Source: Arion vulgaris (taxonomy: Eukaryota > Mollusca > Gastropoda > Stylommatophora > Arionidae). Taken from it: a stretch of DNA of 64,000 nt. The stretch covers positions 54,032,616-54,096,615 of the forward strand of contig CM036756.1 in the NCBI GenBank assembly GCA_020796225.1. The letters are read 5' to 3'. Below, in pieces: positions 1-9,974 of the stretch. The notes under the pieces are model-generated. The model was not told the origin of the DNA. It ran no database searches and saw nothing but the letters and a program-made list of their open reading frames with translations. Position numbers and translations under genes: made by a program. How positions within the stretch are numbered: position 1 is the stretch's first letter; every line of letters begins with the position of its first letter.

Positions 1-268
1 GATGAGAATAGTATAAAAGATGTAAAGAAACATTTTTCATATAATGAGGTTTAATGGGAAATACGTTGTTAGACCCTTATTTTCACCTTTTTTTTTACTG
101 ACCACCAGCACATGATGCATGATGTGTTCAATATTATACTGGCGGGCTTTACCTTCCCGTGCCATTTTGGTGCTCAGATAAGAATGTGTCGATCGGATAC
201 ATTTTCCCGTGTAAGAAAGGGTTTAAAAAAACATGGTTTTTCTCTGAAGTATAATCATTATTGAATAC
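1..268. other. Unassigned AT-rich sequence
   Basis: No reading frame, repeat unit or known element was recognised before the first array begins. The window edge cuts whatever lies to the left. Confidence 0.5.
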
Positions 269-652
269 TTGTATTTCATTAGCAGCATGCCACTTGTTGT
301 ATTTCATTAGCAGCATGTCACTTGTTGTATTTCATTAGCAGCATGTTATTTGTTGTATTTCATTAGCAGCATGTCATTTGTTGTATTTCATTAGCAGCAT
401 GTTACTTGTTGTATTTCATTAGCAGCATGTTACTTGTTGTATTTCATTAGCCGCATGTTACTTGTTGTATTTCATTAGCAGCATGTCATTTGTTGTATTT
501 CATTAGCAGCATGTCACTTGTTGTATTTCATTAGCAGCATGTCATTTGTTGTATTTCATTAGCAGCATGTTACTTGTTGTATTTCATTAGCAGCATGTTA
601 CTTGTTGTGTTTCAATTAGCAGCATGTTACTTGTTTTCAATAGCAGATGTCA
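269..652. repeat. 28-bp minisatellite, about 13 copies
   Basis: Head-to-tail copies of ttgtatttcattagcagcat plus a variable spacer (gtcac, gttac or gttatt). Most units differ only at one C/T position. The last two units are degraded and shortened. No transposable-element source was recognised. Confidence 0.95.
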
Positions 653-808
653 CTGTTGAGCACTCATATTTCTGAGAAAATCGCCGTTTCGTCCTCGTCT
701 GCTAATTCGTCCAGTTTAAAAACTGGCTTAGATCACAGCCAATGTCCACGTCTGAAGATCGCCCCTTCCCCTATTCTTTTCAAGCAGACGCGCACTGAAA
801 GGTCAATA

Positions 809-1675
809 GTACTTTCTACCACAATGTATCTCTGTTTCAATGTCGCACTAAAATACTTTCTACCACAATGTATCTCTGTTTCAATGTCGCACTAAAATAC
901 TTTCTACCACAATGTATCTCTGTTTCAATGTCGCACTAAAATACTTTCTACCACAATGTATCTCTGTTTCAATGTCGCACTAAAATACTTTCTACCACAA
1001 TGTATCTCTGTTTCAATGTCGCACTAAAATACTTTCTACCACAATGTATCTCTGTTTCAATGTCGCACTAAAATACTTTCTACCACAATGTATTTCTGTT
1101 CATTATCGCACTAAAATACTTTCTACCACAATGTATTCTGTTTCATTATCGCACTAAAATACTTTCTACCACAATGTATCTCTGTTTCAATGTCGCACTA
1201 AAATACTTTCTACCACAATGTATCTCTGTTTCAATGTCGCACTAAAATACTTTCTACCACAATGTATCTCTGTTTCAATGTCGCACTAAAATACTTTCTA
1301 CCACAATGTATCTCTGTTTCAATGTCGCACTAAAATACAATAATACTTTCTACCAAATGTATCTCTGTTTCAATGTCGCACTAAAAAAGTACTTTCTACC
1401 ATAATGTATCTCTGTTTCAATGTCGCACTAAAATACTTTCTACCACAATGTATCTCTGTTTCAATGTCGCACTAAAATACAATAGTACTTTCTACCACAA
1501 TGTATCTCTGTTTCAATATCGCACTAAAATACTTTCTACCACAATGTATCTCTGTTTCAATAGTCGCACTAAAATACAATAATACTTTCTACCACTATGT
1601 ATCTCTGTTTCAATGTCGCACTAAAATACTTTCTACCACAATGTATCTCTGTTTCAATGTCGCACTAAAATACAA
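809..1675. repeat. 44-bp minisatellite, about 20 copies
   Basis: Unit begins tactttctaccacaatgtat and ends caatgtcgcactaaaa. Several copies carry a short insertion (acaata or aaagt) between units near 1340, 1390, 1485 and 1575. Flanking single-copy sequence at 700-808 shows no gene. The 82-codon plus-strand frame at 647-895 simply runs into the array and is not supported as a gene. Confidence 0.95.
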
Positions 1676-1699
1676 ATAAAATGTCCGGTAGCTTTATCA

Positions 1700-1872
1700 G
1701 ATCTAGAGTATTAAGTGCATGTCACTTCACATTTCTAGTCCTGAGTGTACAAGAGGTAGGATGGCCAATTCCTTTCCAACATGTAGAACGTCGAGTGTAG
1801 GATTGAACCTACAACCCTCTGGTGTCCGAGTCGATAGACGAACACTTATGCATAAAGTTAATCCGGCCCACT
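1700..1872 (-). mobile_element. tRNA-derived SINE, family T
   Basis: On the minus strand there is a Pol III B box, GGTTCAATCC (1800-1809), preceded by a tRNA-like segment reading gcataagtgttcgtctatcg. Related copies lie at 1925-2100, 25956-26225 and 29366-29530 and share the cctttcc-tcac-tgtggaacgtcga stretch and the cgataggcgaac segment. No target-site duplication was found. Confidence 0.65.
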
Positions 1873-1924
1873 AATGACGTTCTACTTTTGTGAAATAACG
1901 AATGAGAATGTACATAGCCTTTTG

Positions 1925-2100
1925 AGCCTTTTCAGAATATTACATCTATGTCACTTTATCAACACCCAAGTATGCGCGAGGAAGGTAGATCAGTTCCTTT
2001 TCTCACTTGTGGAGCGTTAATTCCGGGATGTGAACACAAGCCTTTTTGGTGCTGAATTCTAAAAATGAGAGCTCTAAACGTTATACTACTCCGTCCCACT
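1925..2100 (-). mobile_element. Diverged copy of SINE family T
   Basis: Shares the gatcagttccttttctcac block and the cacttgtggagcgtt block with the neighbouring copy at 1700-1872, in the same orientation. The B-box region (ttccgggatgtgaacac) has decayed. It could be a tandem duplicate of the neighbour. Confidence 0.45.
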
Positions 2101-2121
2101 GTGTAATAATATCGTGTTAAA

Positions 2122-2195
2122 CTATGGTATGTCAAGTATGATGTCTGACTTCACTCTATGGTATGTCAAGTATGATGTCTGACTTCACTCTATGG
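2122..2195. repeat. 34-bp direct duplication
   Basis: Two exact tandem copies starting ctatggtatgtcaagtatga, followed by the first bases of a third. This looks like the earliest stage of array formation. Confidence 0.9.
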
Positions 2196-2411
2196 TAGAC
2201 GTCTTCTTCACCAATTTGTCTTTTTTTTGTGTGCGTCATGCGTCAGAACTAAACACTTCATTCGCTCATTAATTTTTAAACACACCAGAAAAGCAACGTC
2301 ATCGATTTTCCTTCCTTCCTTTCAATGAGCTACCATCACATGCACAGTTTGTTTAATGTTTCTGTTATTGGTCAGTGAACCAGCTTTATGATAAACTGAG
2401 AATATACGTAG

Positions 2412-2432
2412 CTCTCTCTCTCTCTCTCTCTG
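2412..2432. repeat. (CT)n microsatellite
   Basis: Uninterrupted CT dinucleotide run of about ten units. Confidence 0.9.
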
Positions 2433-2540
2433 TCAGCAGGTGTGGTGAGGGTATGCATATTTGTGGTTCCTGTGACTCGCTTTTTAAACATACCATTAAT
2501 TTTGTAAAATATATATGAGACTGCAGTAAAACTATTTGAT

Positions 2541-2791
2541 TGGCAAAACACGTAATCACAAAGTACTGTAGTTTTACAAATTACAAAAACAATGACAAAA
2601 TACAGCAACGTTTTTACCAACAAGGCCTTTATCAAGCAAACGAACAACAGGAGTGACAAATTTAAAAAACAAATGGACGACCAAAAACAAACGTTTCTAA
2701 TCAATCATTACTGTATTGCAACGTTGCTGTATTTTGTCATTGTTTTTGTAATTTGTAAAACTACAGTACTTTGTGATTACGTGTTTTGCCA
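2541..2791. mobile_element. Fold-back / MITE-like element with perfect 72-bp inverted arms
   Basis: The left arm (2541-2612) starts tggcaaaacacgtaatcac. The right arm (2720-2791) is its exact reverse complement over 72 nt. They are separated by a 107-nt loop containing the motif aaggcctttatcaagc. A diverged relative lies at 49425-49690. The small reading frames across it on both strands repeat the same peptide because of the inverted arms and are not genes. Class is unknown, since no transposase or target duplication is evident. Confidence 0.85.
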
Positions 2792-2803
2792 TTAATGTGT
2801 CAT

Positions 2804-3155
2804 CATGTGTTCAATCCTTCTCCAGAAACCATTCCGTTCATGTGTTCAATCCTTCTCCAGAAACCATTCCGTTCATGTGTTCAATCCTTCTCCAGAAACC
2901 ATTCCGTTCATGTGTTCAATCCTTCTCCAGAAACCATTCCGTTCATGTGTTCAATCCTTCTCCAGAAACCATTCCGTTCATGCGTTCAACTTCTCAGAAA
3001 CCATTCCGTTCATGTTCAATCCTTCCAGAAACCATTCCGTTCATGCGTTCAATCCTTCTCCAGAAACCATTCCGTTCATGTGTTCAATCCTTCTCCAGAA
3101 ACCATTCCGTTCATGTGTTCAATCCTTCTCCAGAAACCATTCCGTTCATGTGTTG
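2804..3155. repeat. 35-bp minisatellite, about 10 copies
   Basis: Unit tgtgttcaatccttctccag followed by aaaccattccgttca. Two central copies (2975-3030) have internal deletions. Because 35 is not a multiple of three, each of the three plus frames reads the same peptides in rotation, which creates three overlapping spurious reading frames. The array ends directly against the SINE at 3156. Confidence 0.95.
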
Positions 3156-3603
3156 ACGGATGTCGCAAGGAGAAAAGCTCGCCTGCCCAGCCTGTTCGTA
3201 GCGCGTTGGACTGCGGGGGACTAGCCCTCTGTGTATGCAGGTTCAATTCCTCAGGCTGGCAGAAAAGCCACAGGTTCCCCAGATTCACGGTGTTCGTGGC
3301 AGCGAATCGAAGGGTTACGATGTCCATGGCACAGAGCCGAAGAGCTGAAAGCTCAAGTGCTTCTGGATCGAAAAAGGGAGCAAAGAATAGTAACAATGCG
3401 ACATACAAGGCATGTCGTAAGAGGTGACTGAGGTAGGGGTCTAGGGAAGCTACCATAGTAAATAAAAAGCTTCGCAGAAATCGGATGTGCTGGCCTACTT
3501 ATAGGCGCATAACTGGCACAATGTACAATCGCTCTTAGGCTCAGATTACATACAGATCCCACTGAGTGGTCGATATGGAGCGCAATAATAAAAGAAGAAA
3601 AAC
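3156..3603 (+). mobile_element. Composite tRNA-derived SINE, family B (long form)
   Basis: The tRNA-like head has A box tagcgcgttgg (3199-3209) and B box ggttcaattcc (3240-3250). The body continues to about 3371 (tgcttctggatcg). A second module follows, beginning gggagcaaagaatagtaac, with the core catgtcgtaagagg (3411-3424) and a GAA-rich end near 3600. The first module alone occurs at 46282-46488, and the second alone at 11950-12204 on the minus strand. The element therefore looks like a fusion of two retroposon modules. Overlapping short frames on both strands are not supported as proteins. Confidence 0.8.
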
Positions 3604-3855
3604 GATATTGTTGTTTCAAATTATTTCTTAAATGTGTTAACAGTTATAAGGGCGAAGAGTTGAGTTCATTGCCCCCCATATGTCTCGGTACCCATGTGTA
3701 TAAATGGCAAGTCAACTGCTAAGAGTATTTCACAGGAGCAATCGTAGTTTCGTAGTTCCATCAACAATCTTGGGAATTTCATGGAACACTTAAACAGAAC
3801 GAAGGACGAGTTTAAAATTTGGGATAACACAACCTTCAGAACGCAAGGCAAACGT

Positions 3856-3925
3856 CCGACTACGTTACCACGATTACGTTACCACATTACTTACCGATTA
3901 CGTTACCACTGACTACGTTACCACT
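3856..3925. repeat. Short imperfect repeat of the gattacgttaccac motif
   Basis: About five copies of an acgttaccac core at 12-20 bp spacing, with variable linkers. Confidence 0.7.
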
Positions 3926-4061
3926 GATACATCCTCCTCCTTCCCCCTCTTTACAAATGATCTTAATCGCAGTATCATTATTTTATCAATTCTTGTCTTC
4001 TCAAGTAATACACAGTTTATAAACAACAACAACCTGTCTAGTTATCCATCTCGTAAGATAA

Positions 4062-4224
4062 CCATGGGTGGCGTCTCTGGCTTAGGGACTAGTGACTCCG
4101 TCTATTAACCCCAACGTTCTGAGTTCGATCACGCTGCGGTCAGTTTGGTTGCAAATTGTTTCGCGTGGATTTTTACAAAAGGACGATGGCTTCACCCGTT
4201 CAGAAAGCAATGGCAAATTATATA
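4062..4224 (+). mobile_element. 5' part of SINE family A
   Basis: A-box-like tggcttaggga (from about 4078) and B-box-like gagttcgatcacg. The body motif ttcagaaagcaatggcaaa is shared with the copies at 8161, 41466 and 48660. The 3' half is missing and the element abuts the LINE pseudogene at 4225. Confidence 0.65.
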
Positions 4225-6437
4225 TGGCCTTTTTCGTCTTTACAGACGGTCAATTGGCAAGTGTTTTACTGTGACAACTTCTGAGTTTTCGCTTTTCTCT
4301 CTTGTCGTTCAGCTCATACATAAGTCTCTTCTCAAAAGACTGCGCCCTTTCGTAATTTGGCTTGCCACACAACTCTGTCATCAGCTAGTCCTTCACATGT
4401 GCTGGGACCTATAGAAAAGTTTTTCATTGAGGCTTTGCAGACATCTTTATATCTGAGCAGTGGTCTGCCTTGGTGCCTCTTCCCCTCCGAAAGTTCACAA
4501 ACAACATTTGTTTTGGTATGCGATAAGTTTCCATTCTTCTCACATGCCCCAACCATCTTAGTCGTCTACTGTTGGGTATCTTGTCGCACCACCTGATGTT
4601 CATAATATTGCGGAGACATCGAAGGTGAAAGATGTTAAGTCTCCAAGTCTCCTCTCTTGTCTTGAGTAGGCTGTCCATGTTTCTGAGCCATATAGTAAAG
4701 AACTAATTACACAGGATCGATATATTTGAATCTTCGTCTGCAATGCCAGTTTTGTGTTGTCCCACGCTCGCTTTGATAGTTTGCCGAATGTAGTAGCCCC
4801 TTCCTACACGAGCGTTGATTTCTTCATCAAGAGAAAGGCTGGCAGTGACCATGGACCTGAGATAGCAAAATATTTGAACTGGTGTTAGATGGTTGCCATT
4901 TAAAGTGATATTTGATGTGTTACCTCCTTGACATAGTACAACTGTTTTGGAGACACTTATAGTCAGAGAAAATAGGTCGCATGCCTTTGACAAATTATTG
5001 ATTAGGCATTGCAGTGTAGTCTCACTGTGGGCGACTAAGGCAGCATAGTCAGCGAAAAGGAGGTTCTTCAGAAGAATTTCCGTCGTTTTTGTTCTGGCTT
5101 TTAAGCGAGCCAAGTTAAAGAGTGAAGAAGATGCCAAAGAGGGTGGGGGCAAGGACACAACCCTGCTTGACTCCACTCTTAACCTCGAAAATATCAGATG
5201 TGCTGCCATCGAACTGTATGCTGGCTTTCATGCCCTCATGGAAGGAGACAATCAACTGGAGCAACTATGGGGGACAGCCAATATGCTTCAGTATTTTATA
5301 AAGACTTGGTCTGCTGACTGTGTCAAATACCTTAGTCAGATCCACGAAAGCAATACATAAAGACTTACTCTGCTCTCTGCACTTCTCTTGTAGCTGTCGA
5401 AGGTTAAATATCATATCAGTTGTTGACCGCCCAGTTCTGAATCCACATTGCGACTCTGGGAGAACACGCTCTGCTAGTTTCTGTAGTCGTTTAGAAAGGA
5501 CTACTACAAAAGCCTTGCCTGTGACACTTAAAAGGAGATGCCTCTGTAGTTGTTACAATCCACATTATCCCCTTTGTTTTTATAGATTGTCACTATCTTT
5601 GCATCTCTCATGTCCTGAGAAAATGCCCCTCTCTCCAGCACTGAATAAGGAGAGGGTTGAGGTGGGGCAGAAGGACATTCCTATTATATTTGAGGATTTC
5701 TGCAGGAATGTTGTCTAGTCCTGATGCCTTGCCATTTGAAAGTCTGTTGATTGCTTCAGAAAGTTCCAACTCTGTGGGTTCGGTATCCAGCTCGGTTAGT
5801 TCATGATGTTTCGGTATGATCTGATCGAGGACTGGGTGTGTTGGTTAAAGATTTGAATAGTGTTCCACCCATCTTTCGAGTTGTTTGGTCATATCTGTTA
5901 TTGGCTCACCTGTCACCGATCTTAGTGGTGCAATTTTTGTTATGTTTGGTCCCAGAGCTACTCTGATATTTTCGTACATTGTCTTGGTGTTGCCCATATC
6001 TGCAGCATTTTGTATCGCAGACCATTGGTTTGACCAGTACTCATTTGCACACCTCCTTGACTCTCGTTGCAATACTGATTTTATGTGCTGACAATGGTCC
6101 TTTGAACTTTGCGAGGGTTTCTTTTGTAATTTATTAGGCTCTTTTCTTTTCCTCAAGTAGGAGTGTTGTTTCATTTTTTTGACCCATCTTTCTTGGTGCC
6201 AAAGGAATCAATGGCAGTCATATATGTTAGATTTTAGAATGTTCCACTTTTCGTCTACGCTACATTCTCCCATTTCATTCTCACACAGTGCAGTAAACGC
6301 CTTTCTGAAAGTCTCCCTATTCTCTGCCATCCCCATTTTGGTGACGCTGACTTTGGGTTTGGGTGGTGTTCTTGTTGAATGGGTTTTCCTTAGAAGTATT
6401 TTGACTTTGCTGATAACTAGTGCATGATCTGTAATGG
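4225..6437 (-). pseudogene. Decayed LINE ORF2 (endonuclease end, reverse transcriptase, C-terminal domain)
   Basis: Reading the minus strand from 6437 down, I see the end of an apurinic-type endonuclease (TDHALVISK, the usual SDH catalytic triplet changed to TDH). A linker follows, with ERWVEHYSNL at the end of a 109-codon open stretch at 5845-6174. The reverse transcriptase blocks are PAEILK, NYRGISL, QCGFRTGRSTTDMIF, FVDLTKVFDTV and GVKQGCVLAPTLF. The catalytic FADD box is FADY near 5055. The C-terminal part contains RWLGHVRRM and RIPKQML, then a possible CxxxxC finger near 4250. Several stops and frameshifts break the frame, so it cannot encode an active enzyme. The layout resembles RTE-like or related EN-RT elements, but I cannot fix the clade. 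It is 5'-truncated at a SINE A fragment. Confidence 0.9.
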
Positions 6438-6530
6438 CAAATTACTGAACGTAATAATGTCTAGAAAAATCACAAACAGCGTTAAAAAGCTGGGGTTGAT
6501 TCGCAAAGTCCTGTGAATTCCAGCAATTAA
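6437..6530 (+). mobile_element. 3' fragment of SINE family A
   Basis: Matches the copy at 8520-8615 almost base for base (tactgaacgtaataatg, then acagcgttaaaaagctgggg, then agtcctgt). It corresponds to the 3' half of the full copies at 8161 and 48660. Confidence 0.65.
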
Positions 6531-6604
6531 CTTTTTAAGATAACCATGCATCATAACATCATTTAAATAGTAACAAATAAGGATTAACAATAAACACTAA
6601 AATC

Positions 6605-6885
6605 ACAATTTTTAGTGGCTCGATTCAGGCGTAGTCAGCGCGACTAATATGGCAGCACCGATTTTTTGGTGAAGGCTTGCTATCCTTGTCTTCAGTGTCT
6701 CTCACCATTCAGGACTCCGAGTTCTAAGGCACTTATAATTTAGATCCCTAAGTGAAGGATTAGAACCAAGTACCAAGTGCACACCGAAAAATGTTTGGCA
6801 AAAGTACCTGGAATTAGTACGGCTCGTGGTTACTAGCAAATCGTATTAACGACTTCGCTATAGGTGCTCCATACCCAGTAAATAA
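6605..6885 (-). mobile_element. SINE family R copy
   Basis: The minus strand carries an A-box-like tagcgaagtcg head and the central block cttcacttagggatctaaat. It ends with the aaaaatcggtgctgccatat / cgcgctgactacgcctgaat block. The same order occurs at 27410-27730 (minus) and 36149-36455 (plus). The B box has decayed. Confidence 0.65.
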
Positions 6886-6912
6886 TATATAATAATAGTT
6901 CTTCTCGTACCG

Positions 6913-7450
6913 TTATACGTTACATAGGACCTGCAAGAAATTTCTCCATATCGCTCTATCCTGGGCAACTCGTTCAATCCCCGCAATGGAACTGAGAGCA
7001 ACATTTCTTGCCTCTTTCAGTAAAGTTAGTTTCTGGGTTTCCTTAGGTCGTCCTATCTTTCTTGAACCCTTTGTATCCCACTTCAATGCCTGCTTTGATA
7101 TTCTTTGATCACTTTTTCTCAAGGTGTGTCCAACATATTTCCATCTTCTCTTTATTATAACAGTTGTTACTAATGGTTGACCAGACATTTCTTTAATTTC
7201 ATCACTTCTCCTGAATTCGTTCCATTTTATGTTCATTGTTTTTCGCAGACATCTATTTTCAAATACATTCAACTTGCTTTCTATATCTATAGTCATTTTC
7301 CAACTCTAGCTGGCATATGTAAGGAATGATACAACATTTGAATTGAAAGATCGTAATTTAGTTTTAATACTATATAACTTGCAGTTCCATATTTTATTTA
7401 TACTTTTAAAAGCTGATATTGCTTTGCCAATTGGTAGCAACATCTCGTCT
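6913..7450 (-). pseudogene. LINE ORF2 C-terminal fragment
   Basis: The open frame 6913-7296 reads NVFENRCLRKTMNIKW, YVGHTLRKSDQR, SKQALKWDTKG, GRPKETQ and AQDRAIWRNFL, the typical tail downstream of the reverse transcriptase of many EN-RT LINEs. Upstream on the same strand (7297-7450) the frame continues as FKSINKIWNCKLYSIKTKL, where families usually have a similar NKIW..KTKL block. A tandem stop/serine change replaces the usual CW. It is the unexpanded homologue of the segment amplified into the 76-bp array at 14480-15902. Confidence 0.85.
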
Positions 7451-7943
7451 GCAAATACCTAAATAGGTGAACTGCTCTGTTAAACACATAGATATAACAT
7501 TATACAGGAAAGAGATCAAACATTGAATAATAAAGAAGCAACTGTAAGAATCGGGAGATTAAACGATGAACAGAAAGTTATAACGATTCAATCTAAAAAT
7601 ACCAGCTTCCATCAGCTACCAAAAAAAAATTCCATTAACACAACCTAGATTTACGCTATTTTTTTTATCTGCTCTTTGAGTTGTCTTACGCTCTATTGCC
7701 TATTACAAATATCTTACCTTAACCAGGCATGAAACTCAACATGAGAGAGTAACCAGTGCCTCTATGTTCAAATAGATACGCGGTCCGCTCATAGAAGTTC
7801 CGCCCACGTTGCACATAATCGAATAACGACAAACTTCAATCAGGAAGCATTTACAAATCTTTGTTAAAAGCATGACGTCAATAAGAGAATTATATTGTTG
7901 AATATTTGTACATTTTTTAAATCACACTTTTAAATTCAGGTTC
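7451..7943. other. No recognised feature
   Basis: AT-rich sequence without a convincing frame or repeat. Its first 150 bases may be further decayed LINE. Confidence 0.4.
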
Positions 7944-8085
7944 TATTTTCAGAAACTTTCTTAACTTCACAGCAGCAAAATAATTATTTATTTTCAGAAA
8001 CTTTATTAACTTCACAGCAGCAAAATAATAATTTATTTTCAGAAACTTTCTTAACTTCACAACAGCAAAATAACCATTTATCATT
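7944..8085. repeat. 45-bp tandem repeat, 3 copies
   Basis: Three copies of attttcagaaactttcttaa followed by cttcacagcagcaaaataa, with a few substitutions between copies. Confidence 0.9.
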
Positions 8086-8160
8086 ATTTCTCTTTGATTT
8101 TCTTAGTATAGACTTCAACAGTTGTCCTACACTTTTCCAGTTTCTGGTAGTTTTAAATGG

Positions 8161-8440
8161 TTCCCTAAGACAGTCTCATAAGATAACCATGTGAGCTCTA
8201 TACTCAAGGTAGTGAGCTCGATCACAAACCAAGCGTACCTGGTTCAAACACCACCGCGGGCAAGTTTGGAAACAAATTCGTTTCCGTGGGATATTTACTA
8301 AAGGTAAAAATAAACCTCACCGTTCAGAAAGCAATGGCAAAGTACTGAACGTATAAGTGGTACCTAGAAAATGAGCGACTCGTTTACCGTGGTTGATGGC
8401 TACGTCATGTAAAGAATATTCCACGATTTTCATTTTTCAA
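8161..8440 (+). mobile_element. SINE family A, near full length
   Basis: B box acctggttcaaacacc near 8245. Body gttcagaaagcaatggcaaa, then actgaacgtataa, cctagaaaatgagcgactcg and tttaccgtggttgatggcta, ending near a cacgatttt motif. The same order is found at 41466-41690 and 48660-48895. The head lacks a clean A box. Confidence 0.75.
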
Positions 8441-8519
8441 GATAGTCCAGCATTTTTCAGATTCTCCAGAAGAGTCCGTCTCCAACTTCATTAATATTTT
8501 TACATATCTACCTATTGGA

Positions 8520-8615
8520 TATGACAAACTACTGAACGTAATAATGCTTAGAAAAATCATAAACAGCGTTAAAAAGCTGGGGTTGATTAGCAAAGTCCTG
8601 TAAATGATATGCAAT
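8520..8615 (+). mobile_element. 3' fragment of SINE family A
   Basis: A second, 5'-truncated SINE A piece just downstream of the copy at 8161. It is nearly identical to 6437-6530, including the shared acagcgttaaaaagctgggg stretch. Confidence 0.65.
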
Positions 8616-9150
8616 TAACTTAACCTATTGGACATACTAAATATGCAAAGAGATTGATTAATCAACATCGAGCTAGCATGTTGGAACACTGGACGCTGCT
8701 AGATTTGCTGAGGCGGAGAACGGAGCACCTATGGACATGTTCGGAATGCTATAATGATAGTCCTCATATACCTTATAACTGATCTATCTGCTTCGATTTT
8801 AAGCAAATTCATTTGTACACTAGACTCATGAAACAAATTCATTTGTACACTCGACTCATAAACGCGCAATGAAGATACCTTGATCTGAGCTTTCATGGAC
8901 GTATATATGAGGTTTTACTTAATTTTCTAAATTGAAATGCAACATTCGACTTTGATGTGAACATCAAACATCTTGATAATGAATAGACTTAGACGATACA
9001 ACTTATTGGTTATTGATTTCGATGTCCTGACAGTTCACTTTGATTTTGACTCAGAAGTTCAATTATAACGTATCATCATTCAACAGTTCGTCCTGAGTAA
9101 AACTTTGTCAACTTATCAATCATTCGAACAACTAATGCATTAGACAAACA
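8616..9150. other. Mostly unassigned; one 30-bp duplication
   Basis: Only a two-copy repeat (caaattcatttgtacact, about 8806-8865) was seen. No coding or SINE signal. Confidence 0.4.
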
Positions 9151-9154
9151 ACAG

Positions 9155-9950
9155 TAAGAGGATGGATGTTGAGGCCGTTACTGCTGCCTTCCATTGGCTC
9201 TGTGAATTCGTTTAATGGGTCCGTTGTTGTATCTGACTCTCAGTCGATGCTTTACAAGATCCAAAAATGCAGGTTTCGGTATGAGTACATGTCAATAGAA
9301 GTTTCTAACCTTCAGAGGCTTACGGGGTAATGCTGTCCTCGGCATGCGGGTGTTTACAGTAATGAGAAGCGGACAGGCTTGCATCAACATCATCGATTGT
9401 AGGAAGTTGAAGATTGATAAGGAGATCTTCTTCTTCTTCTTTGCGTTCGTTCTTTACGACTAATTTTAATCACTCTTTGTGATATGTTTGATCTTTGACA
9501 AGAACGTGTATACTTTGCACATTGGTTTGGTAGGCCCCTAAACGCATAGACTTTTACACATTTAGGACATGTGCATCCGATTTCAGCCAAACCTCCTTAG
9601 TTGCCTCTTACGACATGCATGGTAGGTAACAGTGGTTCTATTCTTTACACCCCAAATTTGGGCCCCGGTAACTACTCGGGAGTGGATAAGTGAGACGTTC
9701 TTTAGTCTATTCGCGACTGCCTGTTCAATGAAGACACTAAAATAGATGTTGAATCGTTCCATCGATTTAAACATTTTCGAGTCACACGTTATATCAGTAG
9801 AACTGGATGCATGAGATGCAGAGTGAGAAGTGTGTTTATCAGCGAGCCACGGGAACCATCAGTATGCATACTCTTCGATATATGTTGGGGGAGACTGAGC
9901 ACCTTTGAGTCTGCCCGAGGTTCAATGATGTCAGTTTAGTAACCAATAAC
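9155..9950 (+). pseudogene. LINE ORF2 RNase H domain and C-terminus, split by a SINE
   Basis: The plus strand reads EAVTAA near 9170, VVVSDSQSMLYKIQ (the first RNase H aspartate block) near 9230, and then a block equivalent to PGHAGVYGNGRAD of the second copy at 25372, here disrupted. Downstream, after the inserted SINE M (9430-9684), the frame resumes with DEDTKIDVES-like and SISMHTLRY-like segments. It ends at the same 3' terminus as the other copy, followed by aaccaataacc tail units. Stops and frameshifts are numerous. RNase H with this GHAG..GN..AD motif is known from I/R1-type and related LINE clades. Confidence 0.8.
9430..9684 (-). mobile_element. SINE family M nested in the RNase H LINE
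   Basis: On the minus strand it begins cccgagtagttaccggggc, carries the core catgtcgtaagagg and the block ggctgaaatcggatgcac, and ends with a gaagaagaagaagaagatc tail. Flanks gataaggagatctt (9416-9429) and gataagtgagacgtt (9685-9699) form an imperfect target-site duplication, and the LINE sequence resumes exactly after it. A 66-codon minus frame (CTCPKC) lies within it and is not considered real. Its tail is the apparent source of two arrays (22378-22650 and 45770-46200). Confidence 0.85.
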
Positions 9951-9974
9951 CAGTCATTCAGAGTTTTTATTCTC

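Noticed and set aside
2773..3456. Plus and minus frames of 126-213 codons
   Set aside because: They run through the 35-bp array into SINE B. The same peptides appear in rotated frames, and the ends lie in SINE sequence.
4092..4414. Plus-strand frames of 60-89 codons
   Set aside because: Shadows of the minus-strand LINE and the SINE A fragment.
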